The position numbers and the translations under genes were made by a program. The notes beneath the pieces were generated by a model. The model was not told the origin of the DNA, did not search any database, and worked only from the letters and a program-made list of their open reading frames with translations. A DNA stretch of 64,000 nucleotides from Niebla homalea (taxonomy: Eukaryota; Ascomycota; Lecanoromycetes; Lecanorales; Ramalinaceae): assembly GCA_019925105.1 (NCBI GenBank), contig JAHGAU010000006.1:806001-870000 (forward strand), written 5' to 3'. Positions 1 to 13,052 of this stretch are shown here, in pieces. Positions within the stretch are counted from its first letter, which is position 1. Each line of letters opens with the position of its first letter.

Positions 1-1560
1 TATCAATATTTACTTCGATTTTTCTATAAATAATAACTTTAAAATTATTATTATTAACGATAATAATATTGTTCTTTTTATTTATCTTTTTAATAAATCG
101 GTCTTTTATTATTTTATTATAAATATAAGAGTTTAAGTTATAATTTAAAATCCATAATAATTATAATATATAAAACTTTTATTTTATATTAAATATATTA
201 AAGTTATTATTATTATTTCGACCCGGTATAAATAAATTATTTTATTTAAACTTAAAGTTTTTAAATTTCTTAAGAGCTCGATTTACTTTTTTTTATCTTA
301 ATATTTTTAAGCTTATTATTTATTTATCTTTTAAATATAAGATTAAGTTTAAAGTTAATAAGTTAATTAAGTCGGTTTATACGTAAATAATTATACTTAT
401 TAAATTGATATTTAATATTATAAAAATATTCTTTTAACTTAATGTTTTTACCCTTAAATATAAACTTATTATCTTTTTTAATATTATCTTAATTTTTATT
501 AATAATAAAAATTAAGTAAAACGGAATCAATTTCTTTATATTATTATATTATATATAATTTTAAAATTATTCCTTAAGATTAATAAGAACTATTAAGAAG
601 TTAATTAGGTTATTTATATTAAACTTATAAAGCTATATTAATATAGGAGTTTATTTCTTAATTATATTAATAAAATTACGGTATATTTATTTCTTATTTA
701 ATATTTTAAAAATATTATTACTTTTAACTTTTATAAGTACCTAAGTATACTTATTAAGTTATAATTTAGCATTTTAATGAAAGTTAAGTCCCGTTATAAT
801 TTTATAATATTTTTTCTTTATTATTAAAGAACAAACGGAATTTAAAAATATAAGCTTAATTTTAAAAGTACGTAAATAATTCTATAAGTAATAATTTACG
901 TCTTTAAAATAAACGAAATTTGCCTTATTAATTATTAAGTATATATAGTCGTTAATTTTAATAAAAAACGTATACTATTTTTTTTATTTTTATAATTTTA
1001 ATTTTTATATTTATAAATTATTTTTATAAATTATTAATACCCTTAAGTTAATAGCTTCATCCGTTATAAAGACGGGTTAATTAGTTTTAATAATTTATTT
1101 AAGTTTATTAATTTTATTATAAAAAGTAAAATTAATAAGCTCTTAAATGTAATACTTAATAATTTTATCTTTAATAATAATAAGTTATAAGTTTTAATTT
1201 TTTAAAATAATAAGTTTAACTTTATATAAGCTTATTTTAAGGCTATAAAAGAATAATAAGTAATAAGCTTATTATACTCTTTAATTCCTTCTTTATTTTT
1301 AATTTATATATAATATATTAACCTTAAGGACTTAATTTAAACTTTTTTAAATAATTAATTACGCTTTTAAATTAATTAATAAATAAATAACTATAATAAT
1401 ATACGATACCGGGCTTATAACTATTAAACGTAAGGATATATAAGAGTAAATAATATATATATATATTATATATAATTTATTTAAGAAACATAGTATTATC
1501 TATATAAAATATTTAAGTAATATAAGATATACGGTTAAGTAATAATATTTACACGCGTTA
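1..1560. repeat. RIP-degraded AT-rich repeat, class undetermined
   Basis: Very AT-rich sequence with almost no CA or TG dinucleotides but with surviving CG, the pattern left by repeat-induced point mutation. All frames are broken by stops. I could not find an LTR, a terminal repeat or a reverse transcriptase motif, so the transposon class is open. It has no normal-GC gene. Confidence 0.7.
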
Positions 1561-2465
1561 TAATAGTATCTTAGTACCGTTACATGACGGCTCAGTGACA
1601 CTCCATGCAATACCACCACCATGCCTGCACCCAGGCTGACATATACTTAACTTAGCTTTTAACTTATACTTTACTTAACCCTTAATTTATATTTAACTTA
1701 ATTAATTAAAGTAATACCTAATTTTTATACTCCAACTCCTCCCACCCAAAATAACCGTATTTAACTGCAGAATCTAAGAAGTAAGCAGAACCTCCTTGAA
1801 CCGGAGAGGATTCCGGTGGTGTCCCTACCTTGTAATAATTATTTTAAAAATATTATTTATAAGTTTTAAGTGTTCTTAAAAACGTTTATAAGTTTCCGTT
1901 ATATTTATAAATATCCCGGGTTTTAAATAATAAAACGTTAAGTAAAAATAAATATAAGATTTTCCTATTCGTTCTACTTATATGCGCTCGGAGCACTCGG
2001 ATTCAGGTTTATAAATTTATAGATATACTTATAAAGTACAAATTATCTGGCCCGTTGTTAATATTATGCATTTTTCTACCTAACTGTCGTCCTCGTTGTT
2101 GTTACGGCTTCTACCCTACCTTTTATTTACCTTCTCCTCGTCCTCCTTATTATTATCGTCGTCGCATTATAATCTCGCTATCGTTATAGTTAACGACGAG
2201 GTTAATAAGGGCGATAATAATGTTAATAAAGACCACGGTAAATAGCGGAGATCGAAGCCTGTATATAGCTTTAAATCTATACGTAGCGACGGTAATATCT
2301 TAAATGCCGAAAATCGAGGGCCGGCCGCTAGGTTTTTATAAATTGCATGTATAGCGGCGGTACAAGGCGCAAATCACTGTTAATTTGGGTGTAATCTGCG
2401 CCCCAGGCCGCCTGTGGACCCTGGGAGTGGCGGGGCCGTGCTAATGTCTTCATAATACAGAACGG
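1561..2465. other. mosaic gene-free spacer with unmutated patches
   Basis: Short patches of ordinary composition (about 1575-1650, 1725-1830, 1975-2020 and 2340-2465) alternate with RIP-type AT-rich sequence. There is no convincing open reading frame. The last part, rich in G and C, is the unique flank into which the first Copia element inserted; its last five bases before the element (2466-2470, CTGAG) are the target duplication. Confidence 0.5.
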
Positions 2466-2470
2466 CTGAG

Positions 2471-2769
2471 TGATCCAATATGCGCAAATGGGTGCAGGGT
2501 GCAGGGGAAGGGTGAGTAAGCCGAATCACTTGTATTGAGTCTACCACTATGCTTGTCTAATTACACCGTGATAACGACCGTATTTATGTTTATCTTAAGG
2601 ACCGTTTAATAACCGTATACTTACCGTACCTTATATACCGATATACCTATAATACCGTTAATAAAAGGCCGTCTGGTAAACCTTTATATAATAGGGTTTT
2701 TAATATAAAAGCTATTAAGATAACCGCGGAATACCCCCGTATATTACCGCGGAATACCCTTATATATTA
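2471..2769 (-). repeat. Copia copy 1, 3' LTR
   Basis: This 299-bp LTR matches 8010-8308 and, in inverse orientation, 12754-13052 and 18290-18587. Its outer 100 bases (2471-2570) are unmutated. The inner part shows CA to TA and TG to TA changes. The terminal inverted heptamer TGATGCA/TGCATCA is altered by one base at the outer end (TGATCCA). Confidence 0.92.
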
Positions 2770-5700
2770 CTCCTTCTTTAAAGCTACGATAAATCCATAA
2801 CGGTAATATCGTTATTAACTTATTAAATGTAATCCGAGCTTTAATTGATTTATCTTAAAAGGTTATTTTAATAAAGGCTTTATTATAATGTTTACGAATT
2901 AATCCTTAATATTAATATACTTTATTAAGATAAGGCCTTTTTATACCTTTTCTTAAATAAAATAATATTAAACGTTAATATGCTTAATCCGTAAGTAATT
3001 CTTTAAGTTCTTAATAAGAGAAATATTACCGTTATTATTATTAAATAGAACAATAAACCCGTAATCTTTAGAGAATTTAATCTTATTAATTTATTTTATA
3101 AATTAAATATTTACTTTATACCCTTTAAAAAGAATTATATATTTAACTTTTATAATAAAGGTAACAATAATATACTATTTCTGAATATATTATATATATA
3201 TTATATCGGTATTTAATATTATAAAGTTATATAATAATTTCCTATTATTTTTATTATTAATAAATACGGTATCTATAAAGTATTTAAGTAATTTACCGTT
3301 ATATTAAAAATATAAATTTAAATTTAATATACTCTTTAAGTATTTAAGTATTTATATTAAATAGTTTTAATATTAAATAATAAGGTTATTATAAAATTAA
3401 TTTAATTTTAAGATTAAAAAATTAAGTTTAAATAAGTAATAACTTAAAGGAATATAAGCTTATTAAGAAGTTATTAATAAATATATTAATTTATTTATTA
3501 TTTATTAAGTTAGGTTACTTATATACCTTTATATCCGTTTATTAAGGTATTAATATTATTATAATTTATTATATAATACTTTTTAAGGACGTTAATAACG
3601 TAACTTATTTAATTTATAATAATAATATTATTATTTTAAAATACTTATATTTTAAGGATTATTTTTAACGGGCTTTTTTTAATAAGTTTAAATATTAAAA
3701 TTAAATAATTTTTTATTTATTTATAAATCTTTAAGCTTTTAATAATAATAACGATATCGTTAACGTAAAAGGCTATTAAATACGTTTTTTTATTAAATTT
3801 TTTAATAAATACATATAGATTAACTTAAATAAAAATAAAACTAAATTTATAAAGCCGTAATCGAAATTTTTTAATTTAAATTTTTTTTAATTATTTAAAC
3901 TTATAAAAACCTTTAAGTAAATAGAAATATTTACCGGTATTTTATTAAGTTATCGGAATATTTTTAAAAATATTTATATAGATCTTTTTATTTAAATTAC
4001 TATTTAAGTATATAATAATAACATTTAAGAGCTATAACTGAAGTCTATAAATAACCGTAAATATTAAAAGTAAGTAAAATAACTTATATTTTAAAATAAA
4101 TAAAAAGGTTTCTTTATAATTAATATTTTACTTTTAAATAAAGCTTTTTATAATAAGCCTTACTTTATATTTATCGATAAGGCTTAAAATAAAGAATTTT
4201 TTCTTAAATATTTACTTAAAGTTAATAAACTTATAATCCTTTAATTTATCTATAAACTTTTAGGTTTTATTTAATAATAAACTTATAATCTCTTTATTAA
4301 TAGTTTTAATTTATTTAAATTAGTTTGGAGATTTTATAATTTATTAATAAATAAATAAATTAATATAAACCGTAATAATAAAAATAATATTATTAAAATT
4401 AATATTAAATACGTAAAGATTATAATAATAATAACCTTAATAAAAGCGGTTAATTTTAGGTTTATCGTTAACGTTATTATTTATATTTATTTTATCTTCC
4501 GGAATATATTTTAATATTAATAAAGTCTTACTTATTTATTAATAAGCCGGGATAAAATTATAAGTATCCTTAAGTAAAATAAAAACGTTAATTCCCTTTA
4601 ATAAAAGTAAGTTAAAAACCCTATTATTATTATAGTTTTTATAATTTATAAGATTTTTAATATTTTTAAGGTTTTTAATAAGTTTTCTTAAATTCTTTTT
4701 TTAAGTAAACGTTCCGTTTATTACTTTATAAATTTTTAATAATATATCCTTCTTATTTCGCTTTATTTAATTAAAAACTTTATTATTAATTTAAGGGAGG
4801 TCGGGATTTACGGGATTTATATTATAATTTTCTTTATTTTAAGGAATCGGATAAGTATAAATTAATATAAGCTTATTTTCACCAGATTTTTTGAACCCGT
4901 CCGATATATACTTACCCTTATAATAAGTTACGTTATTATCGGTAAAGGTTATCGGCTTTAAGGCCAGTAATATATCTTTGGTAATAAGTTATAATAATAA
5001 ATACGTTACCGTTTTTTTATTAAAAACCTTTAAATTTATAATAATCTCTATATTCCTTTTATAGGGTATATAAATATATAATTATAAGCTTAATATAATT
5101 CTTAAATAAATACCGTTAATAATGATTTTATCCAGTTTTAATCGTTTTATTTCTTTAAATATATTTACTTTATATAATATCCTAAACGTTCTTTTATTTT
5201 TAATAAAAAGTTTTACCTTTATTTACCTTTTAAAAGGGCTTACTCCCTTTATAAAGGGAAGCTTTTATTTTAGTTAATTAATATATATAGCCGTAAAGGC
5301 TTAAAAGCTATTTAATAATTTAATATAATATATTATATATTAAATTATTATCGTAATTATTCGGTTAAATTATTTGGTTACGCCATTTTATTTAAATATA
5401 TAATATATAGTATATTCTATAGTAATATTACGTTTTTTAACGGCCGCTTTAAGGGCTTAAAATTCCTTTATATTATTAATATAGACGTATTTAATTATAA
5501 TATTACCTTCCTTATAATTAAATATATTAATAATAGATAAGATTCAATTAATTATTTTAATTCTTATTATTAATAAAGTAAGATTTAATTACCCCGTAAC
5601 CTTATTAATAATAAATAAATAATACTTAAAAAGTATTATTCCGGGGATTAATACCTTAATATTATAAGGGTTTTAAACGTTATAAAAGAAATAAGATTTA

Positions 5701-8009
5701 AACTTTATTTCTTTTATATAATAATATTTACGTATATTTCTTATAAGTTTATTATTCTTATATATATTATAGAAAAAGTCTTTTAAGGTTAATATCTTCG
5801 GTATTTTTAATATTGTTTTATATATAATATATAGCTTAATTATACTTAAATAACTTAAATGGTTATAAAGAGTTATAAAAAGCTTATTATTATCCTTTTT
5901 ACGTCCTTAAATAATCTTATTATTATTACGTTTAACCTTACCGTTTTTCTTACTTTATAATTTATAAGATACGGGATCCAAGTCTTCTTTATTAATTATT
6001 AACGTAACGTTTTTCCGGATATATATAAGTAAGTAAAGCTTTTTATACCGATACTTTACCGTAATAAATCGATCTCCTTACGTAATCCTTACTTTACGTC
6101 CGCTAAAGGTAATATTTATACCTTTATCCTTTAAGGCCAAAATAAATAAAAGGTTAAATCTTAAGTAAGGAACCTATAATACGTTTTAAATAATATGGTT
6201 TTAACCGTTTATCTCGATTATTACGTTATTATGTTTAAGTAAGTTTAAAGAGCCTTTACCCTTTACCGTTACCTTTATAATCTTTTCTTTAAAACTTTAA
6301 AATATACTTCTTTAAGTATATATATATTTTATAACGCCGGAGTTTATCGTTTAAAGGGTTTTTTTATCCTTGGATGGTATATTTTAATTTATCTTATTAA
6401 GGGAGTTACCTTTTATTATTATTAAAATATAATTATTATTATTGGTATTTACGGATTTTATAAGGTTTAGGCTTTTATTATTTTAAAAAAAGTCGCATTT
6501 TTTCCGTATTTATTTTATTATTTAATTATATAAATTACTTTTAAATAAATAGGTTTCTTTATTACTTATACCGTTTATTATAGTAATATTTTTTACCTTA
6601 TTATCGCCGTTATAAAAACCGGGATTACTTAAATTTACCGTAATAATATTATTATTAAACTTATATAAAATTAGATTATATAAATCCTTATCGCTTTAAT
6701 AGTTTTCTAAAGGCTTATTAAAGCCGGTCCGTTTTTTATTAAAAAAATAATAAAATTATCGTTATTATTAATAAATATAAACGTTAATTCCTTAATATTA
6801 TATTCCTTCTTATCGATAATAATAAAGCTTAATTTTTCAGATTCCTCATTATCTTTAATTATAGCCTTTTTAGCTTATTTAGACTTAAATTAAGCTGTTT
6901 ATTTCTTAGGTTTCTTTACTTTTTTAATTTTATTTTTATTAACTTTTTTACCGTTTTTATCGTTTACTTTTACGTTTTCTTTATTATAATCCTTAACTAT
7001 ATAACCTATTTTCTGGTAATTATAGTATTTTATTACGTAACGGGGTTTAATATTATCTTCTTTATTTACTTTTATTATTACGGTATTAATAATCTGTCTT
7101 TTAATTATATTAATTTTAATTACCTTAAGTTTTTAAATAACTTTTTTATTATTAAATATATCCTTATCGTTCTTAAGTTAATATATAATAAAATTAAACT
7201 TATATACTTTTTAAAATAAGTTTATAATTATAAAATTTAAATAAATATTATTTAATATAACGGCTTTATTAATTTAACTTATTTACTTATTTATTCTTTT
7301 TATAAATATAGCGACTTTATTTACTCCGTTATCCTTTTAAGCCTTTATAGTAAGGATCTTTATTAATAAAAGGATTAACTTTTCCTTACTTTTTATAAGA
7401 TAAATCTTATTTTACATTAAATAAATCTAAAACGGTATAACGTCTTTACTTATTAAAATATATAATCTTTACGTCGTTATTACGTTATTTATAAGTATAC
7501 CGGCAATAAAGTTAACGTATATAATTTAAATCTTAGCTTAAAATAGGACTTAAAAGTATAAAGTTAAATTATTTATAATACCTTATAATAAATAACTTTT
7601 TAAAAAACATTTTATAGTTTAATTTTACTTACGGAAGTTATTATTATTAAGCTTAAGAAACTTATATAAAGTTAATTTTATAAAGGATTCCCTAAAAATA
7701 TTTAAGGGTAATTTAATGGTTCTTACGGTAAATATTTTAAGTAATAATAACGTTATCCTTTTATTTTAAGTATTATTATTACCGGAAGTATAAAATATAT
7801 ATTACGTTTAATAAAGTAAATATTATTACGTTAAGCTACCTTTTTTAATATCTTTATAATTATAATTACTTATTAAGGTATCGGAGGTTAAAGTTATAAT
7901 TATTTTATAGTTTTAAGTAATTATATAAATATTATAAATATTATTTAAATAAAATTATTACTTAAATAATATATTATAATTAATTATTTTATTAACCGGG
8001 CTTAAAACT

Positions 8010-8308
8010 TAATATAATATACGTAAATAAATATAAAATATAAAAAAAGGATAAGTAAATTAAATTATTTATATTAAGTTTATTATTATACTTATTTAAT
8101 TATACCGTAATAACAACCGTATTTATATCCATCTTAAGGACCGTTTAATAACCGTATACTCACCGTACCTTATATACCGATACACCTGTAATACCGTTGA
8201 CAAAAGGCCGTCTGGTAGGCCTTTATGCGACAGGGTCTTCAATGCAGGGGCTGCCAAGACAACCGCGGAATACCCCCGTGCATCACCGCGGAATACCCCC
8301 GTGCATCA
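8010..8308 (-). repeat. Copia copy 1, 5' LTR
   Basis: This 299-bp LTR has an unmutated outer part (about 8170-8308) and a RIP-mutated inner part. It ends at 8308 in two tandem 23-bp units that contain CCGCGG and GTGCATCA. The target duplication CTGAG follows at 8309-8313. A 77-codon open frame at 8225-8458 runs out of this LTR and is not a gene. Confidence 0.92.
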
Positions 8309-8313
8309 CTGAG

Positions 8314-8626
8314 GTTTAGAAACACCCCAGCCCTACCACGTCGCAATCGTAAAACGGCCATACAAACCACCCTTTTGGTGAGTGCATCACCAACCACCAC
8401 TCGATTTTGTCTGAAAGTTGAGACTCTAATTGCGATATATATACTGTTAAACCTTTAGCTATAATATCATTTGAATAATCGAGTAATACGGCGAATGCAC
8501 CGAAATGTTTTTTAATTTTAAGATTCTTAGATTTTTTGATGTTCTTCGCTCAAGTCACGTGAGGAGATTTCCTATTCGGGACTCTTGGCAATGTTGAAAA
8601 TAAAAAGAGAAGATATACCCAAGTAT
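8314..8626. other. gene-free spacer, ordinary composition
   Basis: This is unique-looking DNA between the first Copia element and two LTR fragments, downstream of the kinase gene. I see no gene, RNA or clear repeat in it. Confidence 0.4.
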
Positions 8627-8693
8627 ACTTCACTTTTTCTAAAAACCCCTTTTACTTGTCCCGCCAGCTGTGAGCCGGCGGACCAGCCTAACA
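8627..8693 (+). repeat. Gypsy-type LTR 3' end fragment
   Basis: It closely matches the 3' end of the Gypsy LTR at 52850-52915, sharing the G/C-rich palindromic core CCGCCAGCTGTGAGCCGGCGG-like segment and the terminal CTAACA. It is not RIP-mutated. No matching 5' end or target duplication was found, so it is a fragment or a diverged solo LTR. Confidence 0.6.
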
Positions 8694-8696
8694 CCT

Positions 8697-8773
8697 TATC
8701 ACGGTGGTAAATTCAACATAAGTGATTCGGCTTACTTCCCTTCGCCTTACACTCGTTTGCGCATATTGCATCA
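8697..8773 (+). repeat. Copia LTR 3' end fragment
   Basis: It resembles the last 77-80 bases of the Copia LTR (18508-18587), including AAGTGATTCGGCTTAC and the terminal TTTGCGCATATTGCATCA. It is diverged by substitutions and small indels that are not RIP-like. It sits directly beside the Gypsy LTR fragment and 68 bases from the stop codon of the kinase gene. Confidence 0.65.
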
Positions 8774-8840
8774 CATTCTCTTTGTCAATTAGATGACGGT
8801 CTGCTTATATATGTAAGTGATGATTGCCCTCTCTGGCGTG

Positions 8841-11818
8841 TTACGAGTCAGTCAATCTACAGCAATCTAAGCGCGCGACAACTGCCCAATAGAACAGAAC
8901 TGCATCGTCTGTTGCGTCTGGTTCTTCGCTCACAATTCCAAATTTGCTACCGAGACAAGCAATCACAACTTCGCGGTAGAGACTGCCCATCTTTGCCCCT
9001 AGCTTGGGAGCATACCTCTTGATGAGCAGTTCTCGAAAGCCTTGTTCCGACTCCGTCTTGTGTTGTGCTCGAAAGGCTGAGATGGGCTGCCAGAATCCTA
9101 TCTCAAGCAGCACGACACCAATGCTGTAATAGTCGTGGACCTTCTGGAAACGGGTCGTTCCACAAATATATTGGGGATGATGATACGGGGTACGAGCGTG
9201 TAGGTCAGCATCCGAGAACCATGTTTCCCCGTCCGGTCTACTGTGGTTGAAGTTTATCAGGTATGGAGCACTCGAAGATCCCCTGGACCACTCTTTGCGC
9301 TCTCCGAAGAACATCAGACTGCTTGACGAGAGGTTTTTGTGCAGCCAGCCGGCGCTATGTAATTCAAATATGCTTGAGGTAAGTCTTTTGGCAACATTGA
9401 ATTTCTCCTCCAAAAGCCACGCGCGATCTTCTCCCTGTAAAATCTGCAGCAGTGTCTTGGGCATTGGATCTGTAGATGCTTGGACGTGAGGAGGCAGCGT
9501 ATAAACAAAGCCGAACCCTTCATAGGCATTTTCCGCTGTTGGAGGTATCACGCCCCTGCAATCCAGTACACGAAATCCGGTAGGCTTACGGCCGTGCAGC
9601 TTTTCTGCCAACGAGGCTATCTTCACCACCTTCTCCTCATCTGACTGTGTCTCCCATGCTGGAGAATACAACATCCATTCCACGAGCACCCTTTCCCGGT
9701 CGTTCCAGGTTTCGGTCCTGGGAGGGGAAGATCGTTCTTCACTCCTGAGGTATCCCACCTCATGGATATCGTCCAGGCTCGTCCTTCCCTCTATCTGCCA
9801 ATATTTCATGATGAGCTTCCTCTGCTCGGGTGAAGTATGTTCCACATGTGTACGAAACCCTAAGTCAAGCCTCTTGAGAGTAGCAAATGCGCCAATATCT
9901 CGGTCAGGCGCCAGGTTGTGTTGTGCCCTGTCCTCTATATTACGGAGCTCCTCTTCACTTCTGCTGTCTAGTAGTTCCACGCGCCATTCTTGCGCCATTC
10001 GCTTCCGGTAGACTTGAGGGACGGCGTCTAAAAGCCCTTGCACCGATTCACGCCATTTTTCATCCACAGGATGATGGCTCAGCAAGATCGGCGTCTGTTG
10101 GTCAAGCGCCTCGCTCGTTTCACCATTCCTCGGATGGGCAGCAGCATCTTCCTGTGCATCGAGGTACAGTTGGTGCAATTTTGCCTTCAAACGCTCTCCA
10201 ATTTTCGGTTCTTGTTCGAATAGCTCACAAGTGATCCTATGGGTACCCATAGCCAGGATTTTCCCCCAAGCTTTCATCATCGTCACACAAGAATGAAGAT
10301 TCATCACAGAAGAGGCCGCGAAATGTCGATCTGTCTCAAAGCGATGACGCAGATTGATACCAAATAGCTCCATGATAGCACGGAAGTATGCCTTACAGGA
10401 TATGTAGCAGAAGCGCCGGCACAGGTGCTGTGCGTTTGGACGGTCCTTCTCCTGTACCTTAAGCATAGTCCTTGCCATTTGTGTCAGGCAAAATAATCCA
10501 TCATCTTGGGCACTATCATCTACCAAGTTGAGCCATGACTTGACCGAATCACTTGGAGCTTGCTCCTGGAAGAAGCAAGAATGTTTCCAATTCTTCTTTA
10601 GGTCATGGTACACTCTATTTTGTTTGAACGCCTTGACGCCCGAGGGACCTCGTTGCATATAAGTAGCAATATCCGCCGTAAGACATCCAAAGGACCAGAG
10701 ATCCATAGAACGTCCTACCTGGAGCGAATTGAACTCTTCGTCCATGCATTCTGGAGCAATGTAGTCCCCAACGCCAGACTTCCAGGGTGTTTTTGAGTCT
10801 TCGTCTGCGCCCTTGAACCGCGCGAGACCGAAATCAGCAAGAATGAATGTGGAGTCAGTGACGAGAATGTTCTTCGGTCTGATATCATGATGGTAGCCAA
10901 TCCTGGTCAGAGCGTCTTGGTGCGGTTGCGCCCGAAGATGTAACCCGTGGACTGTGTCCATGGCAGACGCGAGTCCGTGCAGCGCGCTGTAGAATGTAGG
11001 ATTTCGTTGGAATGAGCCATAGCGTGTTTCGCGATTGAGAAAAGCTGCGAGATCCATTGGCAGGAGGGGGAAAAGGAGGTTGTGTTGGTTCCTATGCGTA
11101 TAAGACCCGAGGAGTTCGATGATGCTCTCGTGGCGAAGATTTCGGAGCAATTCTAGACATTGTTTCTCTTTTTCAAATGCTGACGCCGTCGCCTCCTCAA
11201 ATTTCCGTAATTTGATTCTCTTACGTACGACAGGTATCGTCTCCCGACCCTATGCGTGAAGCTTTCAGAGCAATTATCAACGAAAGTGGATGAAATACAT
11301 ACGCTTTTGGGGAAGAAAGATTGTTGAGATGCGTGTATTGTGTTCTTGAACAGCTCACCAGATGCTCCTTCCGCAAGCTCTCGCTCGGTAACGAATGGTA
11401 AGATCATTCGATCGTTTATCTGATGGTGAAAGTCATCTCTCGCGAAATGGTAAGGCAGATACTCCCACTGCACCTCTAGCCAAAATCGGTTCTGAATTCT
11501 TCCATCGATCATGCGTACTTGATGCTCCGTCATGGGCAAGCGTGTGTCAAGTTCACCGTGATTGATAAAGGACAGGATGCTCTTCTCTTGATTGATCCAA
11601 GCCAAGATCGAGAGAATTTTAAATCCATCGTTGCTTATTGCAGACACCAGCCTGGAATGATGGTGTTTCGGATGCTCAAATTCGTGAAGTATTCCTGAGA
11701 TGAGATCCTTCGATACGTTTTGCTTGAGGTCATCGGAAATAATGAAAAATCTCTGTGAACTGGCTTGTTGCCGCAACCGGCCAAGCAAGCGACGCAGCTC
11801 ATCAGACTTCGGTCCCAT
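8841..11818 (-). CDS. protein kinase with C-terminal pseudokinase domain
   Basis: I read two exons, 11818-11303 and 11249-8841, joined across a 53-nt phase-0 intron (11302-11250, GTATGT...ATAG), giving about 974 residues. An in-frame TAA shortly upstream makes the ATG at 11818 the first possible start. The first kinase domain has a glycine-rich loop (LAEGASGELF, about residue 150), a VVRK lysine near 182, the catalytic loop HHDIRPKN (292-299), DFG (311-313), APE (337-339) and DLWSFG. Splicing is needed to join its N-lobe. A helical linker follows. From about 725 to 974 a second kinase-like fold is degenerate: LHKN for HRDxxxxN (807), INFNHS for DFG (837), HHPQY for APE (861) and DYYSIG (878). 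It is therefore probably catalytically dead. No signal peptide or membrane helix is visible. Such C-terminal kinase-like domains are common in fungal HeLo-type signalling proteins, but no HeLo domain is seen here. Substrate and pathway are unknown. Confidence 0.85.
11250..11302 (-). other. intron in kinase-pseudokinase gene
   Basis: A 53-nt intron with 5' GTATGT and 3' CATAG lies between a codon-complete exon end (AGC) and GGT. Without it the N-lobe exon would stop at 11153 and the VVRK and helix-C part would be lost. Removing it restores one continuous kinase domain, which supports the call. Confidence 0.8.
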
Positions 11819-12748
11819 TCCCGGCTGGTAAGCTTGGTATTAGCCACGTGACGACTGGGAGTGAACACAAGCGAGATTCTGAACTTTGATAGACAGGATA
11901 TCACAATGGCTTTGGTAGTCTCCTTGGCTCCTATCATACGTTGTTCAGAGCAATGATCGCTAAAGCAAGGTTGGGACAGAACCAGAATTCGGCCACTCAA
12001 GGTGGCCTTTGCTCTTGAAGTTGCGTCGCTACTCTAAAACATCTCTTTCCTCTTACCTCCGATGACACGCAGCTTCACTAAGTCGGCTTGGTAAACTTCT
12101 TCGTCACCAAGGCACTAGGTAGGTGTATGGGAGCTATTCCGTCGATTTGGTAATTCGACCCATACTCGGTCACTGGCTTGATGAGACAGAGTCGACCTCC
12201 ATCTTGAAACGTCAGATTCCTTAACTCAGAAACATTAATGACTTACAGTGGTAAGTTTTCGTTGTGCGGATATGATGAATTTCTCGTCCACTTCCTAACT
12301 TGTATGAGTCCGGTAATCCTCAGTGACCTTTGAGAACAGTCATACTTCCACTGTATAGCCGTTTGGAGAAATCTGTTTCAGGAGACTGTGCAATTTTGCA
12401 CGTTCAATGTATTTCGTGGAGATGGTGAACTTGACCATGGCTCTCCTGGAACAAGGCCAATATTTGCAATTTTAGGGAGGCAATGGAAGAGCGCAGAAGC
12501 AATGGGGCGCAGTAGGCAGGCTTAAGTATGGAGGATTTGCAGCACACACAAAAAAGGCGTTTACATGAATCAGGCGACTTCATCAGGCATACATGCATTT
12601 CTTTTGGGCTACGTGGCGCGGGTCCACTGGTCTCGAATAGATACCTCATTATGCATGATTTGAAAGCACCTACGCCCAGATTGCCTTGCTGTAGGGTGCA
12701 AGCCGAAGGCTTATCAGTTCTCGTCTAGCCTATGAGGCTCAAGCCGCA
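11819..12748. other. intergenic region, ordinary composition
   Basis: This is 930 bases of normal-GC DNA upstream of the kinase gene. Short open frames on both strands (12404-12649 minus, 12528-12728 plus) have no recognisable domain and overlap each other. The last 60 bases carry an imperfect AAGCC...GGCTT palindrome. No RNA gene was found. The kinase promoter must lie in this stretch. Confidence 0.5.
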
Positions 12749-12753
12749 GGAAC

Positions 12754-13052
12754 TGATGCACGGGGGTATTCCGCGGTGATGCACGGGGGTATTCCGCGGT
12801 TGTCTTGGCAGCCCCTGCATTGAAGACCCTGTCGCATAAAGGCCTACCAGACGGCCTTTTATCAACGGTATTATAGGTGCATCGGTGCATAAGGTACGGT
12901 AAATATACGGTTATTAAACGGTCCTTAAGATGGATATAAATACGGTTATTATTACGGTATAATTAGATAAATATAATAATAAACTTAATATAAATAATTT
13001 AACTTACTTATTTTTCCTTTATATCTTATACTTATTTACGTATATTATATTA
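12754..13052 (+). repeat. Copia copy 2, 5' LTR
   Basis: This 299-bp LTR starts TGATGCACGG. The first roughly 150 bases are unmutated and include two exact tandem 23-bp units (12754-12776 and 12777-12799), each ending in CCGCGG. The inner half is RIP-mutated and ends at TATATTA, corresponding to TGCATCA. Confidence 0.93.

Larger units (their letters stand above)
2471..8308 (-). mobile_element. Ty1/Copia LTR retrotransposon, copy 1, RIP-inactivated
   Basis: A complete 5838-bp element bounded by 299-bp LTRs and by a perfect 5-bp target duplication CTGAG (2466-2470 and 8309-8313). It lies in reverse orientation: the purine-rich tract before the 3' LTR reads on the minus strand just right of 2769. 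The coding part is homologous to copy 2 at 12754-18587, where the Copia order gag zinc knuckle, reverse transcriptase, RNase H is readable. In this copy the zinc knuckle lies near 7010-7040 on the minus strand with Cys codons changed to Tyr. Every frame is interrupted, so it cannot be autonomous. The outer ends are unmutated and the interior is heavily mutated. Confidence 0.93.

Noticed and set aside
8440..8693. Complete solo LTR of the Gypsy type starting near 8444 (TGTTAA)
   Set aside because: The 5' part does not resemble the LTR and the flanking five bases do not match.
12404..12728. Small genes in the spacer upstream of the kinase
   Set aside because: The two frames overlap on opposite strands, with no domain, splice logic or clear start context.
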